The notes below the pieces were generated by a model that was given only the letters and a program-made list of their open reading frames with translations, was not told the origin of the DNA and ran no database searches. Of a stretch of 64,000 nucleotides of DNA, positions 15,301 to 27,300 are shown in pieces (position 1 is the stretch's first letter; each line of letters begins with the position of its first letter). Source of the stretch: Liolophura sinensis. Lineage: Eukaryota > Mollusca > Polyplacophora > Chitonida > Chitonidae. The position numbers were made by a program, and so were the translations under genes. The stretch spans positions 5,649,501 to 5,713,500 of the forward strand of contig NC_088303.1 in NCBI RefSeq assembly GCF_032854445.1, read 5' to 3'.

Positions 15301-18300
15301 TATGGCTGATGGAAACCGAAGTGCCAGGTTGTGATGCACCTTGTGATGTACTGATATATACACCATACCAGTGGTATTCAACAATCGGCTCACAATTCAG
15401 TGAATGTGAAAAATGGCCACAAAAGCGTGGCAATCCACAAATTCTCTGCCAAAGGGCAGCACTGAACCCACACTTTGTGTATCCTAATGATTGCAATACA
15501 ACCATCTCAACCACATGGCCATAACCCACTCCCAAACTAAGAAAGGAATACAGTAAAACAAAACATCTAACTTATCTCAAGTGTTTCACATGATCTTACG
15601 TTTGTGATTTCGTCCTGTAGCTTCTCCACCTGAGACTTGTACCTCTCCACTGTGGCCAGGGACACATTGTTCTCCCCACTCTGAGGGGTACTGAGTATCA
15701 AGGGAGCGTCCTTATCGCCATCACCTACAGCAGCAAATACATTGTGGAAAATCTCCACAGTATTTCTGTGCACTATTAGACGTGCTGAATGAGGCTGAGC
15801 TCACATAAAGTCGTAAAGCTACCATTTAGCTCTGGTAAATATATCTAGATCCTCACAAAGTCCTGACTAATTACAATTAATCATCTTTCATAAAGGGTTC
15901 CAGTGTTCTGTACAACCTTTTCCATCAACTTTTCATGGTTTTCTAACCTGAAATAGATTTCTTTTTAAACAGCCCTTATACACTTTGGAATTTTTGTTAT
16001 CTGAAATCCTTGTAATGCTGTCAAATAAAAGTCAAATACTGCCAAAAATTTTACACATAACCCTGGGTTCCTGATCAACAGCTGACTTTACGTCCCAAAT
16101 GTCCTTTCATTTACTGTTTCAGGATGTTAAAGAAAGACAGCTCCATGCTATACAGGTGTGACATGTGGCTTACCTCCCCTGTGAACAGCCAGCAGTTCCC
16201 TGAACACTTTCTCCAGTTCCTCAGCCCGCTGAGGGTCCACCTGCTGACAGGTACCCTCCTGACCCCTCAGCTTCCTCAATTCTGCCTTTAGTCTCTGGTT
16301 CTCCATAGCATATTGCTTCAACTCCGGGTTGTGCTCCAGCTGATCACGTAAAATCTTCACTTCTTCAAGCAAATCTGCCTGAAATATAATGTCACCAGAA
16401 TGGATTTCTACCTCTGCACTGGAGGTTGTGTTCTTTGTCAGCCTTTGTCTGTCTGTGAGCAACTTTACAGACAAAATCACGGAGGGATCTTGATGGAATT
16501 TTGTGCATGGTTGGTTTCAGGACAATGACCAATACAGTTTGGTGATGACCCCCATGGGGATACACATCCAAGAATACGTTAAACGATTCTTCACCATTGA
16601 CAGACAGAACAGAATTTCATGAGGTTTGACACCAAAGTGAACATTTTTTTTACTTTCAATGGCAGCTAAATTTGAGCTTTTTTGTCTCTAGCCAATAAAC
16701 TGAGCTGAACTATTGCTACGTGTGTTCTGACTGGTACATGTAACTTAACTGCTTTCATCAATTTTTCAAAGCTGAATTAGAAATCAATAGCTTAAAACTA
16801 ATATTTATAACATGTATATGTGTCTGACAGGATAGAACAGACATGACAAAGATATCATGCCATTTTCACATCTCTCCAGGCTTCCATACTCACTGTTCTA
16901 TCATTGGTTATGTCCCCTGCTGAGCCTGATTTGGCTGCTTTTTCCAGTTTTGCTATAAAACTTTCTCTGAACTTGACAATCATCTTGGTAGACTGAAGAA
17001 ACTTCTCCTTCTTCTTGCACAGATCATCAAGCTTAGCCAGTTGTTCCCGAATTTCCTGCCAGAATGAAAACAAGTTCATATGTGATATTTGCTTCAAAAA
17101 AACATGATCACAGGCAAACATGAACATGAACAGAACTACCGATAAATGCATACCTGTATTTTAAAACATCGAAAACATTTGCAGCTGGTATTTATTTCTC
17201 TGTTTGGTATTTTACTCAAGAATACACTGTTAGTACAATACCTTCATTATGGTATGGAAAACAAAGGAAAATGAAACAATGGATATAAAAACAGTAAACA
17301 AACTAAGAATAAAAACAGTAAACTAAGAATTTTTTCTCAATGACACCATTTCTTTCCTACATACCATTTTTTCTTGCTCAGTTTTTTCTCGGAAATACAT
17401 AGCATGGATGAAGTTTCGTTTCCACGTCAAATTCAGCTCAGCTGATTGGGCGTTTGGCTCTGGTTTGGCAGTGTAAATGTCTGAAATGTCAGTTAACATT
17501 CACCTGTAAGTGTTAATGTGACAAAATTGAAAAGAAGACTGATGCAAATTTGACACACATCTAGGAATGAAGTAATAAGACAGAATGAAAAGAAGTTTCA
17601 TCCAAGAAAAAAATGATCACAAAATACAACAAGGCCTACCATCTCACATTTGATGTTTTCTGGGAGTAAAATGCATACATTCAGCTTGAATTTGAGCAGA
17701 CACAGACCATAATTTGACTGCCTTACCTCAGCCTGTAGTTGACTCACACTACCCTGACTGTCCTCAGTGTGTGAGAAGACTTACCTGAGGGGTTAGTAGG
17801 GATGGCTCCACTGTAACACTGAGCCAGTAACTCCTTCAGACGCCTCACCTCAGCCTGTAGTTGACTCACACTACCCTGACTGTCCTCAGTGTGTGATAAG
17901 ACTTACCTGAGGGGATGGTAGGGACGGCTCCACTGTAACACTGCGCCAGTAACTCCTTCAGATGCCTCACCTCAGCCTGTAGTTGACTCACACTACCATG
18001 ACTGTCCTCAGTGTGTGATAAGACTTACCTGAGGGGTTAGTAGGGACGGCTCCACTGTAACACTGAGCCAGTAACTCCTTCAGATGCCTCACCTCAGCCT
18101 GTAATTGACTCACATAACCCTGACTGTCCTCAGTGTGTGATAAGACTTACCTGAGGGGTTAGTAGGGATGGCTCCACTGTGACACTGAGCCAGTAACTCC
18201 TTCAGACGCCTCACCTCAGCCTGTAGGTGACTCACACTACCCTGACTGTCCTCAGTGTGTGAAAAGACTTACCTGAGGGGTTAGTAGGGACGGCTCCACT

Positions 18301-21300
18301 GTGACACTGAGCCAGTAACTCCTTCAGACGCCTCACCTCAGCCTGTAGGTGACTCACACTACCATGACTGTCCTCAGTGTGTGAGAAGACTTACCTGAGG
18401 GGTTAGTAGGGAAGGCTCCACTGTGACACTGAGCCAGTAACTCCTTCAGACGCCTCACCTCAGCCTGTAGGTGACTCACACTACCCTGACTGTCCTCAGT
18501 GTGTGAGAAGACTTACCTGAGGGGTTAGTAGGGACGGCTCCACTGTGACACTGAGCCAGTAACTCCTTCAGACGCCTCACCTCAGCCTGTAGGTGACACA
18601 CACTACCCTGACTGTCCTCAGTTTGTGAGAAGACTTACCTGAGGGGTTAGTAGGGACAGCTCCACTGTGACACTGAGCCAGTAACTCCTTCAGACGCCTC
18701 ACCTCAGCCTGTAGGTGACTCACACTACCATGACTGTCCTCAGTGTGTGAGAAAACTTACCTGAGGGGTTAATAGGGACGGCTCCACTGTGACACTGAGC
18801 CAGTAACTCCTTCAGACGCCTCACCTCAGCCTGTAGTTGACTCACACTACCCTGACTGTCCTCAGTGTGTGATAAGACTTACCTGAGGGGCTAGTAGGGA
18901 CGGCTCCACTGTGACACTGAGCCAGTAACTCCTTCAGACGCCTCACCTCAGCCTGTAGGTGACTCACACTACCCTGACTGTCCTCAGTGTGTGAGAAGAC
19001 TTACCTGAGGGGTTAGTAGGGACTGCTCCACTGTGACACTGAGCCAGTAACTCCTTCAGACGCCTCACCTCAGCCTGTAGGTGACTCACACTACCCTGAC
19101 TATCTTCATTTACCACAGCCTAATAATGATAAAAGTATAAAACAAAAGTCATGAAATAAGATGTCTCAGAGGTAAGGTTTTAACAGTATAATGCATTACA
19201 ATGAGGTAGAATTTTGTTCAATTATTAATGGTACTTTTGCATTTACAGCTAGTTAAATGTAAATACCAATAAAAACCCCTAAAGAAACAGTATCACAAAA
19301 AACACGTACATCAGAAGGTTATGAATAAGAAACATGTGAATAATAAGTGATTAGTTTTTATGTCTATACATGACGCAAATTTACTATTTTTCTTTTTAAC
19401 TTTTTGCACAGGCATTAAGTAGCATTACCTTATTTTTAATCATCTTTGCCCTCTTGGCAAACTGCAATGTAGACAATGTTTCGCCAAAGCACCTGCAGAA
19501 AAGAAAAACAGGACACCAAATTTAACAGGCTTGTGACCTGGAAACCGTGTTCTACATCACTATTTATGATTCTAATTAGTGGAGGTCTAATTAGTGGAGG
19601 TAAGGGGTTGAGGGAGGGGAGATGGAGGCATTTTAGTAGATAGTGTGAAGAATCTTCCCAGATCTAAAAGTTGCAATGATTTAGAAAAACATCTCAGAGG
19701 TCGAAGGAGGGAACAATTTCAAATGTTTAATTAAGTTGGACATGCTGTACAGTGAACAAATTTTCCACCAAAGTCACATTTACTGATTTGGAGAAGAGTC
19801 ATTCTCGAGGAGAGCAGTCTGGAGTATTGATCGCAATTAAGTTTATCATGTGACCACCAGACCACAGAACATGTACAACGCAGATTTCTGCCAGCAAACC
19901 ATGGTATTTCAGCTCCATTTACAGTCGGTTAGACATACCCTTATACACATGCGACTTACTTAGAAGAGGGGTGGGCACAGGCTATTAGCTGAGTTTTAGC
20001 ATTTCCCCCTAAGGAATCCTGAAAGATGGAAAAAATAAAAAAATGCATATACAGAAATAGACGTACACAGGTATGAGCAGAGATGAAAGCAGACAATTTG
20101 ATGAATTTAGCTTGGTGAATTTTCCAGGACATTCCAGGAACATGATTTAGTCAAAAAAAAAAAAAGACACACACATATAGAAATCCAGATAAACACTAAA
20201 AATGTTTATCTCCTAATGACTGAAACTACTGTACATGAACCAAAATTTTTGCAGAAAATATTTCCCAGTTCACTGTGTCTATCAGTTTCCAATATCTGAC
20301 ATTTAACAGCGTACCCAAGAAGTTTTCCCATGTCAAAGCAGCTTTGTGGGTGGACGAAACCGAAATGTCCAAGTAATTAGCAACCAAATGATAAAATCCT
20401 GACTTATACCTCAACCCAAGCCCATTCAGTCATGTGATTAGCCTGCCACTGGTTGGCTAGGAAGAAAACAATGCATGAGGAACAATTCATGTTCAAGAAA
20501 ACTTCTTATGCACTTGTGACCTCCATGGTATTTAACCAGTAACCTCTTCTTGGGGCTTACAGTAACATTCAGCTGTAATTTCACCAGAATAATTGTTCAA
20601 TTACACTAAAATAGAGTCAACTTCAAGACAAGTTCTAAAAACAGGGAGCAAAATGTTATGATAACTTTCACTGAACTCAAGGAAGAAAATCTGGATGCTT
20701 TTGACTAGTATAGACTTGCGAATAGAGATCCAAAATGTTGCTCCATTATTAGAGGTTGACAAACCCTGAGAAGGAAGGTGAGCTTGGACTCTCTGTAGGG
20801 CACGTGTTTACTCTTATTACTGGTGGAAGTGACGAGGGCCATGATGACATTGCCCAGAGTGGACAAAGACCGGTTAATGCTGCCTGCCTCCTGTAACACA
20901 CACACAAACAATATATTTATACTGCAGTGAAAAAAGTACTGAAAACCACACCAGCAGCCAAGGTCATCATTAAAACTATGTTTGCTGGGCCTAACTCCTA
21001 CTTTAAAGCTTTCAACAGCATTTTGATCATTTCTGTTTTTCTATTTTTGTTACAGAGCCAGCTTAGCCTCAACAAAGAATTTCTCAATGATGGCCCAATA
21101 TATTAGTACAATACAATCTTCCCCATAGTAATTCTGCAAGATATATTACATACTAGTACTCAAGAAAGCACACTTTCTCACAGCTTCATACTGTATATCA
21201 ATATTTCATCACTTGTCTTAGAAATACTATTGTGGTATTATAACACAGACAATGTCACGTACAAATACATGTATGTGTCGCTGACAAACCATGAACACAA

Positions 21301-24300
21301 AAGCAGTTACTAAGTATAACAGATACCAAACCTTAAGTCTTATTCCCACAGTATTGGTATCTTTCTGTCTCTCGCTGCCAGCCAGATCAACAAGGTTCAA
21401 GTGAGAATAGCGGACATTCTGTAAGGCACCCTTCTTCTCCTGGAAATACATTCAGCAGATGTTACAACCCTTACAGAGGCTACTGAGTTAATTACTAACA
21501 TTCACCTGGTATCACCCTTCCAGCATCCCTATCACCAGTTGATTTATTTATCAATCTGTTTACCTAAACCTATGGGATAGCAAACTGGAGCATTGCACCA
21601 CACTGGTTAGAGCCAATGATCTTTGGATTTGGCTATTAAAAGATATGACCAGTTTTGGCCCTAGATGGAAACATGTCATCCTGATGTACATACAAAAACT
21701 TTTCAAATCCTAGGTGTTTGCATATTTTGAAGCCAAGTCAGGCATGCCAGAAATCAAATTCAATGCTCGATTCAAACCATTTCCTCACAATATCTTTATG
21801 TTACATATGAAGAATTAGTTCAATAGAAAACCACTGAAAGGATAAAACCTGAAAAGGTATAAGCAACTCTCCTTATGACATTCAACACAATGAAATATCA
21901 GACGCCTGGCACAAAATACAAGGGAACAAACATGCAGATCTGTTAATCTGCTCTCTACATGTACACCGCAATATTCAACTTACATCTGATATAGACACGG
22001 CTCTATAGGCACAAATAACTCCATATCCCAGTGACTTGTGCACACTACACTGACTAACTATATGGTGTTACAGAGGCCTCCTCATAGCTGAGACACATCA
22101 TCTGTGAGCAGCCACAAGGGATTATGACAAAGGTGACTTCAAAATCAGATCTTCAGGACCACTTGTTCACATTATGGTCGTATAAAGCCATTATAAAGCA
22201 AGTCAAATGATTCGATATAAAGCTCCAGCCATCTATAAAGTTCATTTACAATGATGTATACTGCAGTACAAGTAAGTATTGCCCGTGAAGTCTGTTACAA
22301 GAATTTTACCTTAGATTCTATCTGCAGTGTGAACACAGCATGACTCCTGGAGCTCTCTCTGTTCATGGATGTAGAGGCCACGCGGCGGTTTAGCCAGCCC
22401 GACCGTAAAACCTGCAAGCGACAAACAGGTAAAATTTAGAAACAGCAACTCCTGGATTGTGAACATAATCTGAATGATTAATTTATAAGTCTTTACTGTT
22501 AAACTAAATTCAAGCTATCCAGATAACGCACATCAGACAGTTGTCTGAGGCCAGAACATGCGAGTCATACCTGATGAGCCAGACCACACAATATTCTCAC
22601 CTGACAGGCCAGAACACACAAGGTTTTTACCTGATAGGCCTCCAGTGCTGAGGTGACCACCTGCTCTGTCAGTCCACTCACATACACTCCCTTCTTGATG
22701 CTTTCCCTCAGATGCAGACAAGGTGATGTTGTGTCCAGCAGGTCAAATATCTGTTCATTGTAGATCTCCAGAAAGGAGCACTTGCACAGGAATTCTTTTT
22801 TCTCTCCATGCTGCAATAAATCCCAGAAATGTAAGTCAGAAAATTAGCTGGTTCATAGTGCTGTACAGCTAAAACTGGCTGATATGTTTGTTTGATATAA
22901 TAAAAGAATGAATTATTAAAACATAAGCTGTCATCAATTTAAATTGTAGAACACTAAACCTATTTTGAAGTGTTTGTTAAAATTAACTATATTTCGCACA
23001 CATAGCAGTACCTACTGTATACCACCAATTTTCTCTTAACACTTTGCTTTTAACCTTTCATCAGTTGTAAACAAAAAGTGAAGGGTGTTCTTTTTTTTTT
23101 TTGAACATATTTTTGTCTGCACACTACCATTTACGATCTTCCACATCAAGATGTCTACATCAGCAACATGAGAAATTTTTCACAGCTGGCAAAAAACACA
23201 ACAGATATTAAAATGAATAAGATATTTAAGAATATATTTAAAGGATTGCTTCTTACCATTTCAATTTCCCTATTAATCAGGTTAAACAGAAATTCAAAAC
23301 TTCTTGGTATGATACCCCTTAACTCGTGATGGAAATTATCCACATCATCTGATGGACCTGAATAACAGAACAGAACAACACTGTAAATTAGTGAATAAAA
23401 CAACTGTAAGATTTAAATGAGTTTTCATTAAAGTCTTTATTTCTAGAAAACCTAAATTCAAAAAGTATTATTCTCCATGAGAAAAGCACATCTAACAACT
23501 AGACAAGAATGGTAAATAGGGACAGTCCTTAGATGTCAGGGAATATATGTTGAGTTGATAGTTTTAGTAAGTCAGACAGTACTCTGGAACACGTATCAGT
23601 ACACGTGTGTGAACCAGTTACACATAGGCAAACATGTACCATATGGTCATTTATTACTATCATACAACAGTGTACACCTTCACAGTAGTCCAGCATTAAG
23701 CTCACGCCTCCTATTTTTATGTATATTTTTCAAACTTTTCTTCTCAAAACTATTCTTGAGTTATGGTGTCCAGTCGTTTTGTTGTCACAAAGATTCATAT
23801 TAAATGTATGAAATTCCCTAAATTTTGTGTTACTGCTGAGGTTTAAAGTGCTTTCTAGATTACCCGCATGGGTTTGCTTGTCCAGCAACTGAGAAATCCT
23901 AGTACTGAGCACTGTTCATAAGTATCTTGTTTACATTTCAGACACTGTGTAGAATACATTTACAAACGCATAACTTACCCAACATTGTGAAGGTTTTGCC
24001 AGAGCCTGTTTGGCCACTGTGAATAGAGCAAGTGTCAGATATTAACAAAGGACAGAAATATACTCAGTAAGATGCAGGCAAAGAAATGACATGGGCATGA
24101 AATGAAACATCATCTGCAAATTTCACTAACATGTAGATTAGATGTACTCTATGTGACAAATGACAGCATGGTGATTTTCCCACAATGTTAGACTTATTCT
24201 GATGAGTGATCAACAATGCTGGGTAGTTATTAACACAGATAACGTACTCAAAAATATTGATTTTTCAATTTTTTACAAGTAGGTTTTATGAGCGGAGAAA

Positions 24301-27300
24301 ACTGGAGTACCACAAGTTAAACCACCAACTATCAGCAAAGTAACCGATAAGCCTTCTCATGTGTAATACAAATATACACACCTGCGGATCAAGATTAAAG
24401 TGTGTGCCACACTGACAGATACTTCATGTTAGAACACTTAATGGCAGTCAAACGAGTGAGTGAGTGAGTGCTTGGGGTTTAACGTCGTACTCAACAATTT
24501 TTCAGTCATATGACGACGAAGGAATCATTAGGGTGCATGCACGTGTAATGTGCCTCCTTGTTGCAGGACGGATTTCCACCGCTCTTTTATTTAGTGCTGC
24601 ATCACTGAGACGACTTACCGAAGGCAAGTAAGCCGCCCCGCCCAAGCCATTATACTGATATGGGTCAACCAGTCGTTGCACTATCCCCTTCATGCCGAAC
24701 GCCAAGCGAGGAAGTTACAACTTCCTCTTTTAAAGTCTTAGGTGTGACTCGATCAAGGATTGATCCTGGATCTACCGGTCCCGAAGCGGACGCTCTACCA
24801 ACTGTGCTATCCGGGCCGGTCGGCAGTCAAACGAAGACCGAGGCCAAGGAAGATGGGAGGCAAAGAATCTCAAATATTCCCAGGGACGGAGTCAAACCCA
24901 CCCAAACATGCCTGTATCTGTTAGAGTGTACAATATCAGGTGCATGAACTTACTAGGCAAAGATAGTTCCATTGTAACCTTCCACACAACTTTCAATAAT
25001 TTTCTTGCCCACTGTACAAAACACTGCTTCCTGTAGGGTAGAAAACAAAGCATTATCTTCTGCACATGCCATTTTAGTTCACAGCAAATTCATTAAAGGT
25101 TAAAAAAAACTATAAAAATCAAAGTAGGCATCCCCAAATAGACCACTTAGAACTATATATAAATGTATTTTCCTTTATTTTTTTTTAGATTTTTGTGAGA
25201 AGAGTTAGGCACTCAAACGTTTGCATTCTAAGGTGGGCTTTATGGACCATTCTATCAGAGGTTAGACACTCTGACGTCACAGAAACTTTTTTCAACCCAG
25301 TCATGACACTGACTCTTAGAATAACTCTTTTTATCCATCAGTGAAAAATTGCTGAAATAACGTTCCCAAAAATTCCTTCCTGTTGGTGAACAACAGGAAA
25401 AATAGGCGATGCGACGTCAGAGTTCCTAGATGTTCTGTCAGCATGACTCATAAAGCCAACCACAGCTTTCAAATATTTGAATGCCTTTTAACACTCAGCA
25501 GAAAATCTGAAAAATAAATGAAAGTATTTTTACACATAGTTTTCAGTTGCCTATATGAAGAGCCTCACTTCATATTTTAGCTTTCTTTTACTTTAATAAC
25601 TAATGCATATTTCACATAACGAAAAGTATGAAAGTATATTTACGCCGCACACAGTCATTCAAAGTGCCTCCTGCCAAGATAACATTTCCCCTACAAAGTG
25701 ACTGACGAGTTAAATATGGTACGTGTATAAAGTTAAACTGATGTATGTGAAGTACAATCTCATATAAAATTGGATACTGAAATTTTTATTTGGTGAGTGA
25801 AGTTTCATGCTCTACAGACTATTTTCTCTGATTAATATGAAATAAAATGGTTCCATTTTTCTGGATCCAATGCAAGCACTGTAGGACTCTCAGGAAGCAG
25901 TTGTTCTTATCAAGTGGGTATTCTTCTTCCAGTTTCTTTTTTTTATCACTTCTCTGTTGTCGCCCACTCACTTACACACGTTAGTTCTCACTTGCTTTGC
26001 TGTGGGAACTGCCTGATGTCACTATCAGAGGACACAGGAAACTTGACAGCCATAAACACATTACTTGTATCAGGGTTATCACATGACTATTTCAGTCAGT
26101 CATTGTTTCATGGTGATTTTCAATACCTCATCTAGAACATCATCAGCTTTCTTTATCAAATTGTACTGTCTTTAGTGTTAATGTATCTTTGGTTGCTCTT
26201 GTGGACGTTGTTTTCGTGGACGTTGTTTTACATTGGGCACAGCATTAATCGTCGTAGCCAATTTGTAATCTAAAGGTCTGCTGCTAAATTAAGCGTATGA
26301 AAAACTAAGCTACCAAGGCAAACAAACAAAGTATGCATTACACTGCCATGGCCATTTCATGCTCATAACATGAAGTAGGCCCTAATCAATCTCCTGACGC
26401 AGGGCTACACCTAAGCCAGACCATGGTTCACATACAAGTGCTTTTGAAGCAGCCAAGTCAAATGCCTTCAGATGATACTCAGCCACCTTGTACAAGCTGT
26501 CTGATCTATAAACAACACCCGTTTAACCCCTGGACACAGAGAAATGGCACTGCCAAAATGAGTTATGCATAGATGTAAAAGGATAAATAGATATTCTACC
26601 TGCGTTACACTGATATCTGCCACATTGTCAAACAGGAAGATTTTAGCCTCCGGTTTAGCTTTCATGATGACCGCATTCCTGTTCTCGTCCACACTAAGGC
26701 ACCAGTTCCGTTCCACATCCACGCCCATGTCCGCTTCAGCTGGGGGGCGCACGCGAACAAACACCTTGATGGCATCTCCATCTCTGTGGAGATAAACAGA
26801 TGATGGTTGAAAAGAATCAATAATGGCGTTCTGTGATATTCTAACCTGTTGCTAGGCTTTTATATAAGGGTGCTGCACTCTGCCACTTTTTTGTTTGGCC
26901 CACACTAATAGATTGGCAGTAGAAATTGCATCCCCCATTTTGGAGGAATATACCTCTGCACTCTGCCCCTTTTAGATTTCAAGCTAGATGGTTGTAATAT
27001 TTATTTCACATTTGAGAATTATTAAATTTACTTTATTATGCTGGAGTATAGGCTCCACTTCACATCATTTAAAAAAATTCATACTAATTATGGTTCATAT
27101 CATAAAATTTTTACTTGAAAAGACCAATTAATTGGTTACTTAAACAACTTGGTTTAAGCATTTTCCTATGTCTTACCCTTTAGGTGCAGGTTCACTGGTG
27201 GTTGAGCCATCTGTAAAAACAACCAACAAGCATCAGTTTTAAAAAAATATATGAAGATACTGTACTAGGCAAGACCAATTTCATTTTGACTTTATGGGTG

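Noticed and set aside
27177-27210. ATG at 27210 as the KIF15 start codon
   Set aside because: Its frame ([11 protein letters not shown]) does not join exon 3 in phase, whereas the frame from 28891 does.
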